Positions 35,990 to 46,796 of a stretch of 64,000 nucleotides of DNA are shown here, piece after piece; position 1 is the stretch's first letter; each line of letters starts with the position of its first letter. Position numbers and translations under genes: made by a program. The stretch comes from Metaphire vulgaris. Lineage: Eukaryota > Annelida > Clitellata > Crassiclitellata > Megascolecidae. Below the pieces are notes generated by a model. The model was not told the origin of the DNA, did no database searches, and worked only from the letters and a program-made list of their open reading frames with translations. Where the stretch lies: the NCBI GenBank assembly GCA_018105865.1, contig CM030847.1, positions 14,157,089-14,221,088 of the forward strand, read 5' to 3'.

Positions 35990-36410
35990 GGGGCTGTTCA
36001 TTAATTACGTCAACAAAATAGGGCGAGGGTCTGAAAAAGTTGAAAAAGTGAGACAGTTATTGACAGGGGGAGGGTGTCAAGAGAAGTTGACGTCAACAAT
36101 TTCATTTCTTACAAATGATCAAATAAATAGGAAATTTCTTGGAATGCTATTCATTACAACGGGAAAATGCGTGACAAGCAAACAAGGTCATCACCGCACC
36201 ACATCTTGACACTTGGTGAGCAAAAAAGGGGAAAATGGTCATTATCGCAAACATAATAACCTTCTAAACTTTTTAGCTTATGGGAACCCGCCACTGTTTT
36301 AATAGAGTGGGGGATGGAATTATAATTATAGGTGGTCACTGAAGGTTTAACAGTTGTTGACAAGGAGGAGTGGTTAAAAATTGCCCACAAGTTGTTGACA
36401 GTCCCATAAG
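35990..36410. mobile_element. PIF/Harbinger-like MITE, GGGGCTGTTCATTAATTACG end, degraded copy
   Basis: The left half matches 56635-57050 (GGGGCTGTNCATTAATTACG, GTTGACGTCAACAATTTCA). The right end is degraded, keeping CAGTTGTTGACA blocks. It has module copies GACAAGCAAACAAGGTC (36172) and GAGCAAAAAAGGGG. Confidence 0.6.
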
Positions 36411-36439
36411 CATACCGTAATAGCATTAATTCTGATGTT

Positions 36440-38480
36440 GTAGTGTATCGAGAGTTGTTTCTAGTGGTTGCTCACGTAAGCTCTGGAAAACCATAAATGA
36501 TCTTTTCCATCGCAAAGAATCAAAACCTCTCCCTCAATCCATTTCTCTGTCAGAACTTGCTGAATCTTTTGCTAATTTCTTCTCTGCAAAAATCTCTAAG
36601 ATTCGCAGTGTCCTTAAGTCTTTCACTATTACTCAAACCACCTCTCCTCATTACCCTTCTCCCCCACAACCCCCATGCAATTTATCCAGCTTCACTCCTA
36701 CAACTGAAGAAGAGGTATCCAAACTTCTACTATCCTTGCCAAACAAACAATGTGACCTAGATCCCATACCTACTTCTTTACTCAAACAGTGTGCCATCGT
36801 GCTTACGCCTATCATAACTAGAATCATTAACCTCTCTCTTACCTCAGGCACTTTCCCATCTTCATTCAAAAACTCTTTTGTCACTCCTCTCCTAAAAAAG
36901 CCTGGTCTTGACAGAGAAGATCTTAATAACTATCGCCCCATCTCAAATCTTTCACTTCTATCAAAACTTACTGAGAAAATTGTGCTTTCCAGACTGACCG
37001 AACACCTTTCAAATAACTCGCTATATAATGCTCATCAGTCTGCCTACACTAAACATCACTCAACTGAAACCGTTCTCGCCTACATTCATGATAGACTCTT
37101 AACCGCAATTGGTCTCCGACAAGTTACTGGCCTTTGTCTCCTTGACCTCTCTGCTGCATTTGATACTATAGATCACAAAATTCTGCTCGAACGACTCTCT
37201 CTTTGGTTTGGAATATCTGAAATAGCTCACAACTGGTTTTCATCTTATCTTAAATCCCGGTCTTTTCAAGTGTCCTGTCTTAGCCAAATTTCTCTATCTC
37301 ACGCTGTAGATTTTGGAGTGCCTCAAGGATCTGTTCTTGGGCCTGTACTGTTCAGCCTTTACACCACACCACTCTCATCTTTAATCAATTCCCTCAATTT
37401 AAATCACCAACTCTATGCTGATGACACTCAGCTATTCCTTTCCTTCTCACCTCTTTCATTCAATGCTTCTATTATTGAGCTTGAATCTGCATTCTCATCA
37501 ATCTCTGCTTGGATGTCATCTAATCTCCTCGCTCTTAACCCTTCTAAGACAGAGTTTCTTTTAATTGGACTACCCCAACAACTCAAAAAAATTGACAATC
37601 CTAAACTAGTTTTGGCTTCTGACACCACAATAATCCCTGTTCCAACTGCTAGAAATCTAGGATTCAAATTTGATTCTTTTCTAAACTTCGAATCACAAAT
37701 TTCCCAATTATCAAAGCCTGCTATGTTCATATTCGTGACCTTCGCCGCCTACGTCCTTGCCTAGATACTAAAACTGCCTCCACAATTGCCACTTCAATAG
37801 TCCACTCCAAATTAGATTATTGTAACTCCCTCTACTATAACCTTCCCAAAGCCTCTATCAACAAATTGCAATCAATACAAAATGCACTTGCTCGTGCTGT
37901 TACTAAGTCACCTAAATTCTCCCATATTTCCCCCATACTAAAATCATTACATTGGCTTAAAATAACTGAACGTATCCAATATAAGATAATAACACTTACA
38001 CATAGCTCACTTCAGTCATCAAAACCTGTCTACCTTAGGTCACTATTAGCCCCTCAGCCTCCTCGACCCACACGTTCGTCATCTCATCTCACTCTGTCAC
38101 GCCCGCTAAATCAATCATCCCTGAAAATTTGCAATCGTGCCTTCTCATACGCTGCACCTGAACTCTGGAACTTGATCCCAGCTTCCCTTCGCACACTTGG
38201 ACACTTTAAAACAATAAAATCTGATTCCTCATTTCCTATAATTCCTGCACTATCTCCTCAAGTCTTCAGGTCTAAGCTTAAATCCTTCCTGTTTCTTAAA
38301 TCATTTCCGCCATAGCTGTAACAACCTAGCCTCACTGCCCTTCGGATATTGACTATTGCCTGGCTGATCCCACACCTTTCCTATAGCTATTTTAAGAGAG
38401 GCTGAGCGCCTAAGAATAAGCAGCTACTGTTGTGCTGCTTTCCAAGGCGCTATAGAAATCCACGAGATTTTACTTTACTT
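36440..38480 (+). mobile_element. L2-like non-LTR retrotransposon, 5'-truncated, best copy in the window
   Basis: About 2 kb runs from the end of the endonuclease-RT linker (KLWKTINDLFHRKE near 36470) through the RT and C-terminal domain to the 3' end AAGGCGCTATAGAAATCC and an ACTT tail at 38465-38490. The 5' UTR, any first ORF and the endonuclease are absent, as expected for incomplete reverse transcription. Other copies of its 3' end are at 53360-53655 and within 17245-17740. Confidence 0.85.
36496..38315 (+). pseudogene. L2-like reverse transcriptase ORF with one frameshift
   Basis: The frame is open from about 36496 through 37764 and in a second frame from before 37866 to the stop at 38313-38315. 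Motifs in order: CDLDPIPTSLL, NNYRPISNLSLLSKL, HQSAYTKHHSTETV, LLDLSAAFDTIDH (first catalytic Asp), GVPQGSVLGPVLFSLY, LYADDTQLF (YADD catalytic pair), then WNLIPASLR and FRSKLKSFLF in the C-terminus. The shift lies at about 37715-37725, where the alternative frame continues with the expected CYVHIRDLRRLRP. Few other lesions are visible, so the copy is fairly young. No endonuclease is present. Confidence 0.85.
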
Positions 38481-38529
38481 TACTTACTTGCAACAAACGG
38501 ATATATTCGTTCAAAAAGTTAAATATCAG

Positions 38530-38800
38530 CCGGCTTGAGTTTAGGGAGTTCCAATGCTGAACAAATGTCATTTAATTTTCCTTCAAGGGCAGAGATGAGA
38601 ACAATCTGAAGCAAGAGAAAGAAGTCCACAGAAGGTTGCAACAATATTTCTGAAACTTGTACAGTAAGCGAGACATTGAAGTGGACTCACTAAATGACTT
38701 ATCTCCAGTAGCAGATGAAGAAGCTATTGCAAACATTATGAGGCAAGAAGTGGAAGCGGCAATCTAGCGGACAAAGAATGGGAAAGCACCCGGGATAGAT
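38530..38800 (+). mobile_element. RTE-like LINE fragment
   Basis: VDSLNDLSPVADEEAIANIM and RTKNGKAPGID near 38690-38790 match the segment just before the RT domain in RTE-type ORFs. It is a short fragment with a stop between the two blocks, followed by a TAGGATTGCCAGTTGTCCGG element end near 38802. Confidence 0.55.
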
Positions 38801-38889
38801 AGGATTGCCAGTTGTCCGGTTTTTAACCGGACTGTCCGGTATTTTGCCTATTTGTCCGGTGAAAAAAACTGAGGCAACATCGGACATGC

Positions 38890-38890
38890 A

Positions 38891-38956
<66 letters not shown>

Positions 38957-39640
38957 AGGACAATTTATATAGCGCTGTACGCATGGTTTAGAATCCAAAA
39001 GCAAAGGCGCTTTGACAACGCTGACATGTCAATGAAGGTCAGAAGGTGGCGATGTTAAAATATACTGTGATGATGGAAAGAACTTTGCTGCCGTGACGAA
39101 GTCCGGTGCAGAGTCCTTTAGAAGCGGTCCTTCAAAGAAACTGTAGCCCCATTGACATGCCGAAGAGGGACGGAAGATCATGTAAGAGTCCGCCAGTTGG
39201 TAGTAGGAGTTATCCACGCAGATGTAACCATCGGTGAGTTCCTGAAGAAGCGGTCTTCCGCAAGACGATAGTTCCGTCGTCGAAATCGGCAAAACCGATG
39301 AGGGTGGAAAATCCGACGATGTCCAGAACGACAGTCAACCACGAATCCGCCGAATTTTCACGCGGCAGCCACTAGGCTAAATAGTGACTGACTTTGGCGC
39401 ACACTCGACGGGAAGCGACCGACTTGAACTTCCAGACCGACGTGGAAGGTAGAGAACGGCACGAAACACGTCGGAAACTGAAGAGCTGAAGGCAGTCCTC
39501 ACGTAGATGGAGACTCCAGCGACGTCCGGAACACAGTCGATCACCGCCACCTTGCGCTACAACAATAGCCAACATGGCGGCTTCCAGCCGCAGCGAAGAG
39601 ACCGACTGGATACTTCCCGGTGACAAAATTACTCACGAAA
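38890..39640 (-). mobile_element. GC-rich retroposon, reverse copy, with (TAA)n tail
   Basis: The plus strand shows (ATT)n at about 38890-38954, then GGACAATTTATATAGCGCTG and AAAGGCGCTTTGACAACG, the reversed tail motif. The body to about 39640 is CpG-rich and partly resembles 29540-30250 (GCGGAAGACCGCTTCTT-like blocks). Confidence 0.5.
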
Positions 39641-39784
39641 AGGTCTTAACCCCTTAACCGTGTATTTAACTGTAACTCAATGTAAAATGGACGGTTATAT
39701 CCAGGATCCACAGTTAAGGGGTTAATGTTCGTGCATCAAATTGTGTGTTGACCGGTGTTATGAAATGCCATAAAGCAATAATCG

Positions 39785-40193
39785 TTTAGAGTTCCCACAA
39801 TGCATCGCAATAGACACATATGCAGAATCAAAGAGGACAGAAAGATCAAAGCTCTAATGTTTGGAGTGATGGAGGGTGCCAATAAGAGAGGGAGACCACA
39901 CAAGGAATGGTGTGATGATATTGAAGAATGGTGTGGAAGCAGTTTACAGGATCTGAGTCAGAGCAATGAACAGGAAATAATGGCAGAAAACTGTGGATAT
40001 GGCATTATACACCAACGGGCGATGAGCCCACGGTTAATGATGATGATGATGATGACCGTAATAGAACGATGACGTCACAAATCGTCATGGCGACGTCTTC
40101 ATTCTAGGGGATTGAAATAGAACAGCGAAAAGTTTCGGCTTCCCTCAAATATCGAAATAGTCAAATATCCGAATAGCATATTATCAGATCAAG
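39785..40193 (+). promoter_or_regulatory. Promoter of RING gene 2, broken by a retroposon fragment
   Basis: CACAATGCATCGCAATAG (about 39797-39814) and GTAATAGAACGATGACGTCA (40058-40077) are the two halves of the block that is continuous upstream of gene 1. TGACGTCA is at 40070-40077. The sequence from ATCAGATCAAG into the ATG is also shared. The interrupting DNA is listed separately. Confidence 0.6.
39812..40060 (+). mobile_element. LINE 3' fragment inserted in the promoter of RING gene 2
   Basis: It reads IKEDRKIKALMFGVMEGANK then GRPHKEWCDDIEEWCG, a motif of RTE/craft-type LINE C-termini, and ends in a GATGAT tail. CGCAATAG on the left and CGTAATAG on the right look like an 8-bp target duplication with one change. 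Gene 1 has the empty site. Confidence 0.7.
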
Positions 40194-41333
40194 ATGTCAG
40201 CCAGTCACAGAGGAGATCAGAGATCGACGGAAAATACTTCGCAGCGAAGAACTGTGACACAGTCAAACGGACAGCGCAGTGCAGAACAGCAGATGCATGT
40301 ATATGAACAGCAAATGAAAGAATGCGAAGAGCGTATGCAAGTTTACGCACGGCTTATGCTGGGAGGAAGCGTACAGCAGATACTAGAAAGCGCACAGCGT
40401 ATGGGAGAAATCGGACAGCGTATGGGAGAAATCGGAGCGCGTATGGGAGAAATCGGAGCGCGTATGCAACTTGAAGGAAACCACAATAATCTTGTCGCAT
40501 ATGGAAATCGAATTTATGGCCAGCAAGCGGACTTAGAGAGAGTACATCGGGAGCTTGGAGTTTTTCACAATAATCATGCAGCAGGTAACAAACATTTCGA
40601 AACTGTCCTCTTTGTTCGTTGCTCAGAGTTACTTGACTCCCTTTCAAAAACCGTTGCGACTGCGGTTCCAACCCAAACCCCATTTCTTGGGGAGCCCATG
40701 ACGATTGCCCAAACCCCTAATCATACAAAATGTGATGTACATGTTTGATTGATTGTGACCCCCTTTCTGGAATGATTGGCGTAATTGGGAAATATAATTA
40801 AATAATATTTACTGCTTGGAATATTTGAAATGCTATGCGTTAAGTTTCTGCAGTTTACACTGTGCATCTTATGCTAATAAAATTTAAAATAATTATATTA
40901 TTGTGGAATTCGTTTATGCCTATTTTTAGTGTTAGGCTGAACACAAACCTTTCGGTTGTAATGTGATGATATTGAAGAATTCTGAGCGCGATTTCAGTTT
41001 CGTCGAATTTAACGTAGAATTTTAGTTGACGACACTTTCACGTTTTTAGAGAATGTGAGGGAAGAGGACAGACCTGCTGCTGCAGTTGGTGGAGGGGCTC
41101 CTCTGCTCGGATTCAGCGACGCAGACATTGACCGAGTGTCAACGACCTTTACCTACGCTGAAACCTCTGAGGGCGAAGATCCCTGTTCGATTTGTCTGGA
41201 ACCCTTCAAGGCGAAGGAGTGCATGCGGAAACTGCGCTGTGGACACGAGTTCCATTCCAGTTGCGTCGTTCCGTGGCTCAGACGCGAAACCACCTGTCCC
41301 AACTGCAGGAGGAAGATTACACTCAAACGCTAG
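40194..41333 (+). CDS. RING-H2 finger protein, gene 2 (probable E3 ubiquitin ligase)
   Basis: Two exons, 40194-40584 and 41050-41333, give 224 residues; the borders are GCAG|GTAACA and TTTTTAG|AG and the phase fits. The N-terminus (MSASHRGDQRST) resembles gene 1. Residues about 31-95 are Gln/Met/Glu-rich and helical, with three to four tandem copies of the heptad QRMGEIG/ARMGEIG at about 68-91, likely a coiled coil for dimerisation. Residues about 160-224 hold GFSDADIDR and a RING-H2: CSIC, 14 residues, CGHEFH, two, C, ten, CPNC. Such domains pass ubiquitin from E2 to substrate; the substrate is unknown. Gene 1 lacks the heptads. This copy looks intact. Confidence 0.82.
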
Positions 41334-41704
41334 GGCCTTTAGAGGGACTCTTAAGTACAGTCTCCGATAGGAAGAACAACTCCACAAGATGCTTCGACTT
41401 AGTTTAGACGTTATACTATAAGAACGTTTGCTTGATTTATGTCTGTATTTAAATAAGTTTGTTTTGGCCAGACTCTAAAGTGATATTACCTAATTAATGT
41501 AACCTCAATATTATTTAAAGATATAGACTTCTCTTACGATTATTTTATTTACAAAGACTCGTTAAATTAGCATTTTGTATTTATGCGGTTGCTATCGAAT
41601 TACCTGAAGTTTCGACAGATAAAAAGTTTACAAAAGTTTACATGTATGTATAAAACTGCGGATGAAATTTTAGATTCACTTGTTTGTGAAGTTACAATTT
41701 TATG

Positions 41705-41833
41705 ACATTCACTGTGCATGATGATAATGATGATGATGACGATGACGATGAAGAAGATGACGATGATGATGATTGCGGTGTTGATGATGATGATGATAAT
41801 GATGATGATGATGATGATGATGACGACGAATAA

Positions 41834-41878
<45 letters not shown>

Positions 41879-41905
41879 GTTGTTGTTGTTGTTGTTGTTG
41901 GTCAC
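41705..41905. repeat. Compound microsatellite (GAT)n, (ATT)n, (GTT)n
   Basis: GATGAT repeats at about 41718-41828, ATT at 41833-41878 and GTT at 41879-41900 follow the 3' side of RING gene 2. Long Met, Asn or Ile ORFs are artefacts. Confidence 0.9.
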
Positions 41906-42246
41906 TGAAAAACAGGGCAAGACAACAAAGGATTATGAATGAAAAGCGCTGGAAAAAACTGATTCGTTTGGAACGTTTCAATCAGACGTAATTTACCTGA
42001 TGCTACAACACGATTAGTGCCACTGATGACCACTGCCAGGAACACCTAAGAATGCTAGAAATAGAAGCACTTTATAATTCTTCACCTAATATATTTGCCT
42101 CATTTGCTTAGTTTAAGGATACCTGAGGAAGACAGTTACCGCTAATGGTACGCTAGAGACTGCATGAAGCTGCCGTGAATTAGTCATGTTTGTTCGGCGA
42201 GGCTTGTAAAACGACGCGTGATTAGAAACCAAATGACCGCTTAGGT

Positions 42247-42871
42247 CAGTGATGGGCACATATTTTTATCCGAGGGCCGCAGAAGTGTCTGTTACGAAAG
42301 CCGAGGGCCGCACAATTTTTTTCGGCATTAAGAATTAATAAATAAATTGAAATGTGCCAAACATCGCAAAAATTAGCCAAAAATTAGCCCAAAAATATCA
42401 AACATTTGCAAATTTGACAAAATTGGCCAAAAAATTGCCAAAAATTTGCCAAAAATTGCCAAATAATATCCCCAAAATTTTTCAAAATTAGCCCTAAAAT
42501 TTGCAAAATTTTGCCAAAAAATTATCTCGCCCCCAAGAAAAGTGTGAAATGACTATACTGCTCCAAAACGACTTTAACTAACGCATTATACTATTCAGTA
42601 TAGGCCCCTAAGTATATTATTAATATAAGCCAAGACTGTCAAGTCGAAGAAAAGTTAGTAAATATTAAAAGGATTATTTCAAGTTAACGATCAAGTGCCA
42701 AAGTGTAAATCCAATTTGAATGCTGAATTCTCCATTAAGGCGTCAACCGTTTCAATGTTCAATATGTTTTAGGGGGCCGCACATTAATGTAATATTTTTT
42801 GATGTCGGGGGCCGCACAAAAGGGCTTCGAGGGCCGCATGTGGTCCGCGGGCCGCACTTTGCCCATCCATG
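42247..42871. mobile_element. hAT-type MITE, CAGTGATGGGCA end, perfect target duplication
   Basis: It starts CAGTGATGGGCACA and ends TTTGCCCATCCATG. GCTTAGGT flanks both sides exactly (42239-42246 and 42872-42879). GAGGGCCGCA blocks near both ends mirror each other. The middle has AAAAATTGCCAAAAATTTGC arrays and AAGAAAAGTGTGAAA shared with 2251-2797. Confidence 0.88.
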
Positions 42872-42879
42872 GCTTAGGT

Positions 42880-44070
42880 CCTATCTTAGTCATGCCACGT
42901 GATGCAGGAAGTCAGTCTGCATGACTCTACAGTCGTCGGATTTATTATCTGCAGATTTGAGCATTAGAAACAGACTTTGCTCCGACCGTCTTCGAATTTG
43001 GCGCCACTATATGGCGCTGCTACAGCCCAATCTGATCAGATTTGATCTTCACTACTACTAGGTCTACTACTTTTACTAAATCAAGTATAATTACTTAGAT
43101 TAATAAATTGACTTAACTAAAACACAATTTAATTGTTTTTCTTATTTACAATTATATTTATATATATAAATATCTAGTATTTTACTCTTAACTGTATCTC
43201 TATCTCTAACTTTCACTTATCCTTACTTATACTTTAGTCACTCTTATTAAATCTTTTACTAAATTATTTATTTTACAACAACTTAACAATATTATTAATT
43301 TAATAATATTAATATTAATATTAATTTTGGGATAACCACCTTACGGTATTCTTATGCCTTAGGTTATCCCTCAATCTTTTTTCATAATCTAACCTCTGAT
43401 CAGCTAATTCACTCTCAATTACTATTTATATTTATCTATCTACTTATATTAAAAAAACTGTTATCTGATATTAATTATTTACTAGTTATCCTAGTTTTAA
43501 TTTTTTGACTATTTTCTAGTTTATTATAAGTTAGTTAGTTAAGTCTCTTGCATCAATATGTAATTTGTTTTGATGCTGAACTTATAAGTTTCTTGCATAA
43601 TTATGTATTTTTTATCAGCATCATTGCTGGTCTTGAAATAGGCCTAAACTAATGTAAATGTCAATGTCAATGTCAATATGTGAAGAGCATATTCATAGCC
43701 GTTCTCTCTTGTATTTGAAGCAAAAGTCGATAAGTAACTATCTGGATTTGTGTAAGAGCTGTATAACTTTTCTTTGGCACGATGCAAAGCTTGCAGTAAT
43801 GCGTGTCAGCTGATGTGATATATGAGAGAAGATGGATTGGCCGAAAATTACATCTTTAGCTGCTAGAACACAACTCTCTGCTGGTCTCTGGGGAGGCATC
43901 GGTTTCTGTCCGACTCTTTGACGTTGCAGATGGAATTGCTGTGCGCCGCTGTCACTGTTGGTGGCAGCAGAAGCAGTAGTTTGATCTGTGCTATAGTAAA
44001 GCTATCCGTTATATCCGTGTCCTTGGGACCAGATCAGTGAGTTGACGCGTGAAGCGAGTGCTTTCCCTAT
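42880..44070. other. AT-rich non-coding DNA with a stem-loop
   Basis: There is no exon or element with borders. GGGATAACC (43329-43337) and GGTTATCCC (43362-43370) could pair around a 24-base loop. Poly-ATTAAT runs precede it. Confidence 0.5.
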
Positions 44071-44160
44071 CAGTGGCGGTTCCAGGAATTCTTGGTGGGG
44101 GATGAAATGAATTCATAGGAAGTTGGTGGGGGGAAGAAAAGAGTTGGAAAAAATCAATAG
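44071..44160. mobile_element. Left end of a hAT-type MITE, CAGTGGCGGTTCC
   Basis: CAGTGGCGGTTCCAGGAATTC and GGTGGGGGATGAAATG resemble the left ends of 55192-55503 and 57988-58361. No matching right end is seen downstream. Confidence 0.45.
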
Positions 44161-44878
44161 GCTTGCTTTCACCGTTTTCTCTTCAACTTACACTTAGAAA
44201 CTGAATCACTGTTTTAAAACACAAATAATATGCAACTATAGGCTATAGGTGATCAACATGTTGTATTGTCTTTGGAGTGTCTTACACTTGGAACTCGAGT
44301 ACATTTTGAGTGAACATCTTGAGTACTTGCATTCACACGTGTATACTTCACCATCAAGTATTCGAATCTATGCTAAGTGTCAGGTATCATAATAGTTAGT
44401 CTTATGGCTTTCCAGAATTAGAAATACTAAGGACAATCTACTGTATAGTAGCGCTTCTGAATGTGATACATCTTTGCTGAACATTGACCTCAATGGTCGT
44501 CCAAAATGACCGTTTCTGATAGTTTCGTTTCAAAGGCTGACGGTGAATTGTCAAACAGGTATGATTCTGAATTTATCCTTAGACGAAAATCGTGTAACGA
44601 TCCGGAAGGAAAATGAAAATCCACGAAGGCGCTCAGTTGGCGATCACTGTGCACGGTGAAAGGAAATCGAATTCCGTTAATCCGATCGCAGAGAGAAGAA
44701 GTCTTTACAGCGCAGACCAATCGAACGCCGAAGTGGATGCGACATCTCACCGGACACACCTCTGCTTTTATTAAAGAAAGTGGGACTTGTATATTTGCCT
44801 TGGAATATCATTATGCACTTCACAGTACATACTTAACTCAAGGTTATTAATAACCACTACTAAGATTGTGAATTAAAG

Positions 44879-44910
<32 letters not shown>

Positions 44911-45053
44911 CCCAAAGTCTGTTCGTCTGTTTTTTTTTCTTCTGTGGATAATCGCGTTCTCATTGGACGACGCGCTGCTGTCGTTGTTGCAGGTAACGTC
45001 AATTTCATAATGGGCGGAGCTTACAGATCATCATCATCACCATCATCATCATT

Positions 45054-45095
<42 letters not shown>

Positions 45096-45224
45096 GTGAC
45101 GTAATTTTTTTTTAAATTAATGTTTCGCTAGACGTCGCTCTGTATGTCTTATAGCTACTTGTAGGCCTATAACTTTCTAACTTTGGGTGCGTGTATAATG
45201 GGGCCTACTGTATATCTCATCGTT
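44161..45224. other. Non-coding DNA with (TA)n and (CAT)n
   Basis: (TA)n at about 44879-44907 and (CAT)n at about 45028-45095. A weak open stretch at 44500-44800 has no splice borders or homology I recognise. Confidence 0.5.
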
Positions 45225-45590
45225 TTTTTCTAATCCCTCCTTCCTGCGTCCTTTTCTTCTTCCTTACTTCTTTACCCTCCATCTTCCACTCCTTCCTCTC
45301 TCTCTCTTTCCAATACCATTTTCTGCTCACTCCTCTATCTCCTTCCCCACAACCTCATTCTTTCCTCCTTTTCCCTCCCCAGCTACGACACACAAACCTA
45401 CCCTCTCCTCCCTCCCTTTCCAATCCCCAAACCTTCTCCACCGCTCTTCTCATCACTCGCATCCTCCCTCTCCATCCCCTATCCACTTCCCTCTCATTCC
45501 TCTATCTCCCACTCTACTCTCTCCTTTCCGCATTTCCCTCCTTCCATCTCCCTTATTCTCCACCTTTCCCGCCATCTTCTTTTTAAAGTG
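45225..45590 (+). repeat. 365-bp polypyrimidine tract
   Basis: The plus strand is almost wholly C and T (TCCTTCC, CTCCTCC, TCTCTCTC) with a few isolated purines. ORFs rich in Ser, Pro, Leu and Phe reflect composition only. Confidence 0.85.
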
Positions 45591-45767
45591 ATCTTCTTTT
45601 CCAAGTGTTGCCAATTCTCAGTGTCCTCTGTATTTGCCCAGAAGTTGACTCCGCCGTCACTTATTTGCAGCGGTAAAATGAGTAGCAATGGGCAACATTA
45701 GCTTACGGCAAACCTTTACCTGTTCCTGGATTTGCAAGAATAATTAATAAAGTTCATCCGTAGGCGC

Positions 45768-46018
45768 TGTGCCCGTAGGTGCCGGTGCTGATCTCCGGTT
45801 TCATGACCATCAGCCCAGAGGTGGCTAAGCCATTCATCAGCGGACGGTGGCCAGTCATCATTCCGCCGATCCTATGGTTACCCTCGCAATGTTGCCATTG
45901 CTACTCATTTTACCATCACGAAAAAGGCTGAGTCGACCTTTAGGGCTCCTGCGAGACTCGAACCCGCGACCTCCTGCTCCATCATCCAACGTTGTTACCA
46001 CTCTGCTAACTTCCCGCC
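45768..46018 (-). mobile_element. tRNA-headed SINE, copy 2
   Basis: The minus strand starts GGGGCGGGAAGTTAGCAGAG with A-box TTAGCAGAGTGG and B-box GGGTTCGAGTCTC, the spacing expected for a Pol III internal promoter. The body GCAATGGCAACATTGCGAGG and the end CGGAGATCAGCACCGG are shared with copies at 29230 and 49899. Confidence 0.75.
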
Positions 46019-46019
46019 C

Positions 46020-46750
46020 CGATTTGTAATGGTTTGCAATGACCATAGTCAACTCAACAAGTCGAAGATGCTAACATTTGAACATACGAGTCTGTTGCGT
46101 CTTCTTTTGAATGTAGAAATTCGAATTCCGCTCAGTTTCAGTTCACACGCTTCTTGTAGTTACTTCTGCGTTTTAAAGCATATAGGCCATCTTTTGCAGT
46201 GATCATTATTCGAATTAAGCTTTAGAGTTTTAAAGGCTTATCAATAAAGTTCAAAAAGTTCAAACATTAATACAGTTCAAAACGCTTGAACGTCACAATT
46301 ATGATAGTGACCTCTGAACTCACTCCTCCCCCTCCCCCCACACCCTCATTGCAGGACTGCAGTCAATTGCAGAGCCTTGCTTCATTGAGATCACACTGTA
46401 GGCCTACAGTAGCAGCGTTCTTCTGGCAGACATGGTCCATGCCCAGCCAGCTACTCCATCTATCCCTCTCCTCACTTGAAATCGAGCACGCCGAGGAAAG
46501 AAGGGGAAGGCATGACGCCGTTCCAGGCGATTTCTACCTCGGCAGCTGAGCTTACAACCGATGCAACCCACCCCCTCCCTCCCTCCCTCCCTCCCTCCCT
46601 CACTCCCGCTGTTCCTCCACCGTGGCTGGCGCTGTGCGAGCGGTCGTCAGTCAGTTCGCCGTACGGACGCCGCTTACGCTCAAGGATTCGATGCTTCGAA
46701 CGTATAAGCGCTTCTTCCACTCAGATTCTACGCGTTCGCCAAAACCAGTG

Positions 46751-46796
<46 letters not shown>

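Noticed and set aside
45947..46018. A functional tRNA gene
   Set aside because: A and B boxes are present, but the sequence does not close into a full cloverleaf by eye and continues into a SINE body shared with other copies.
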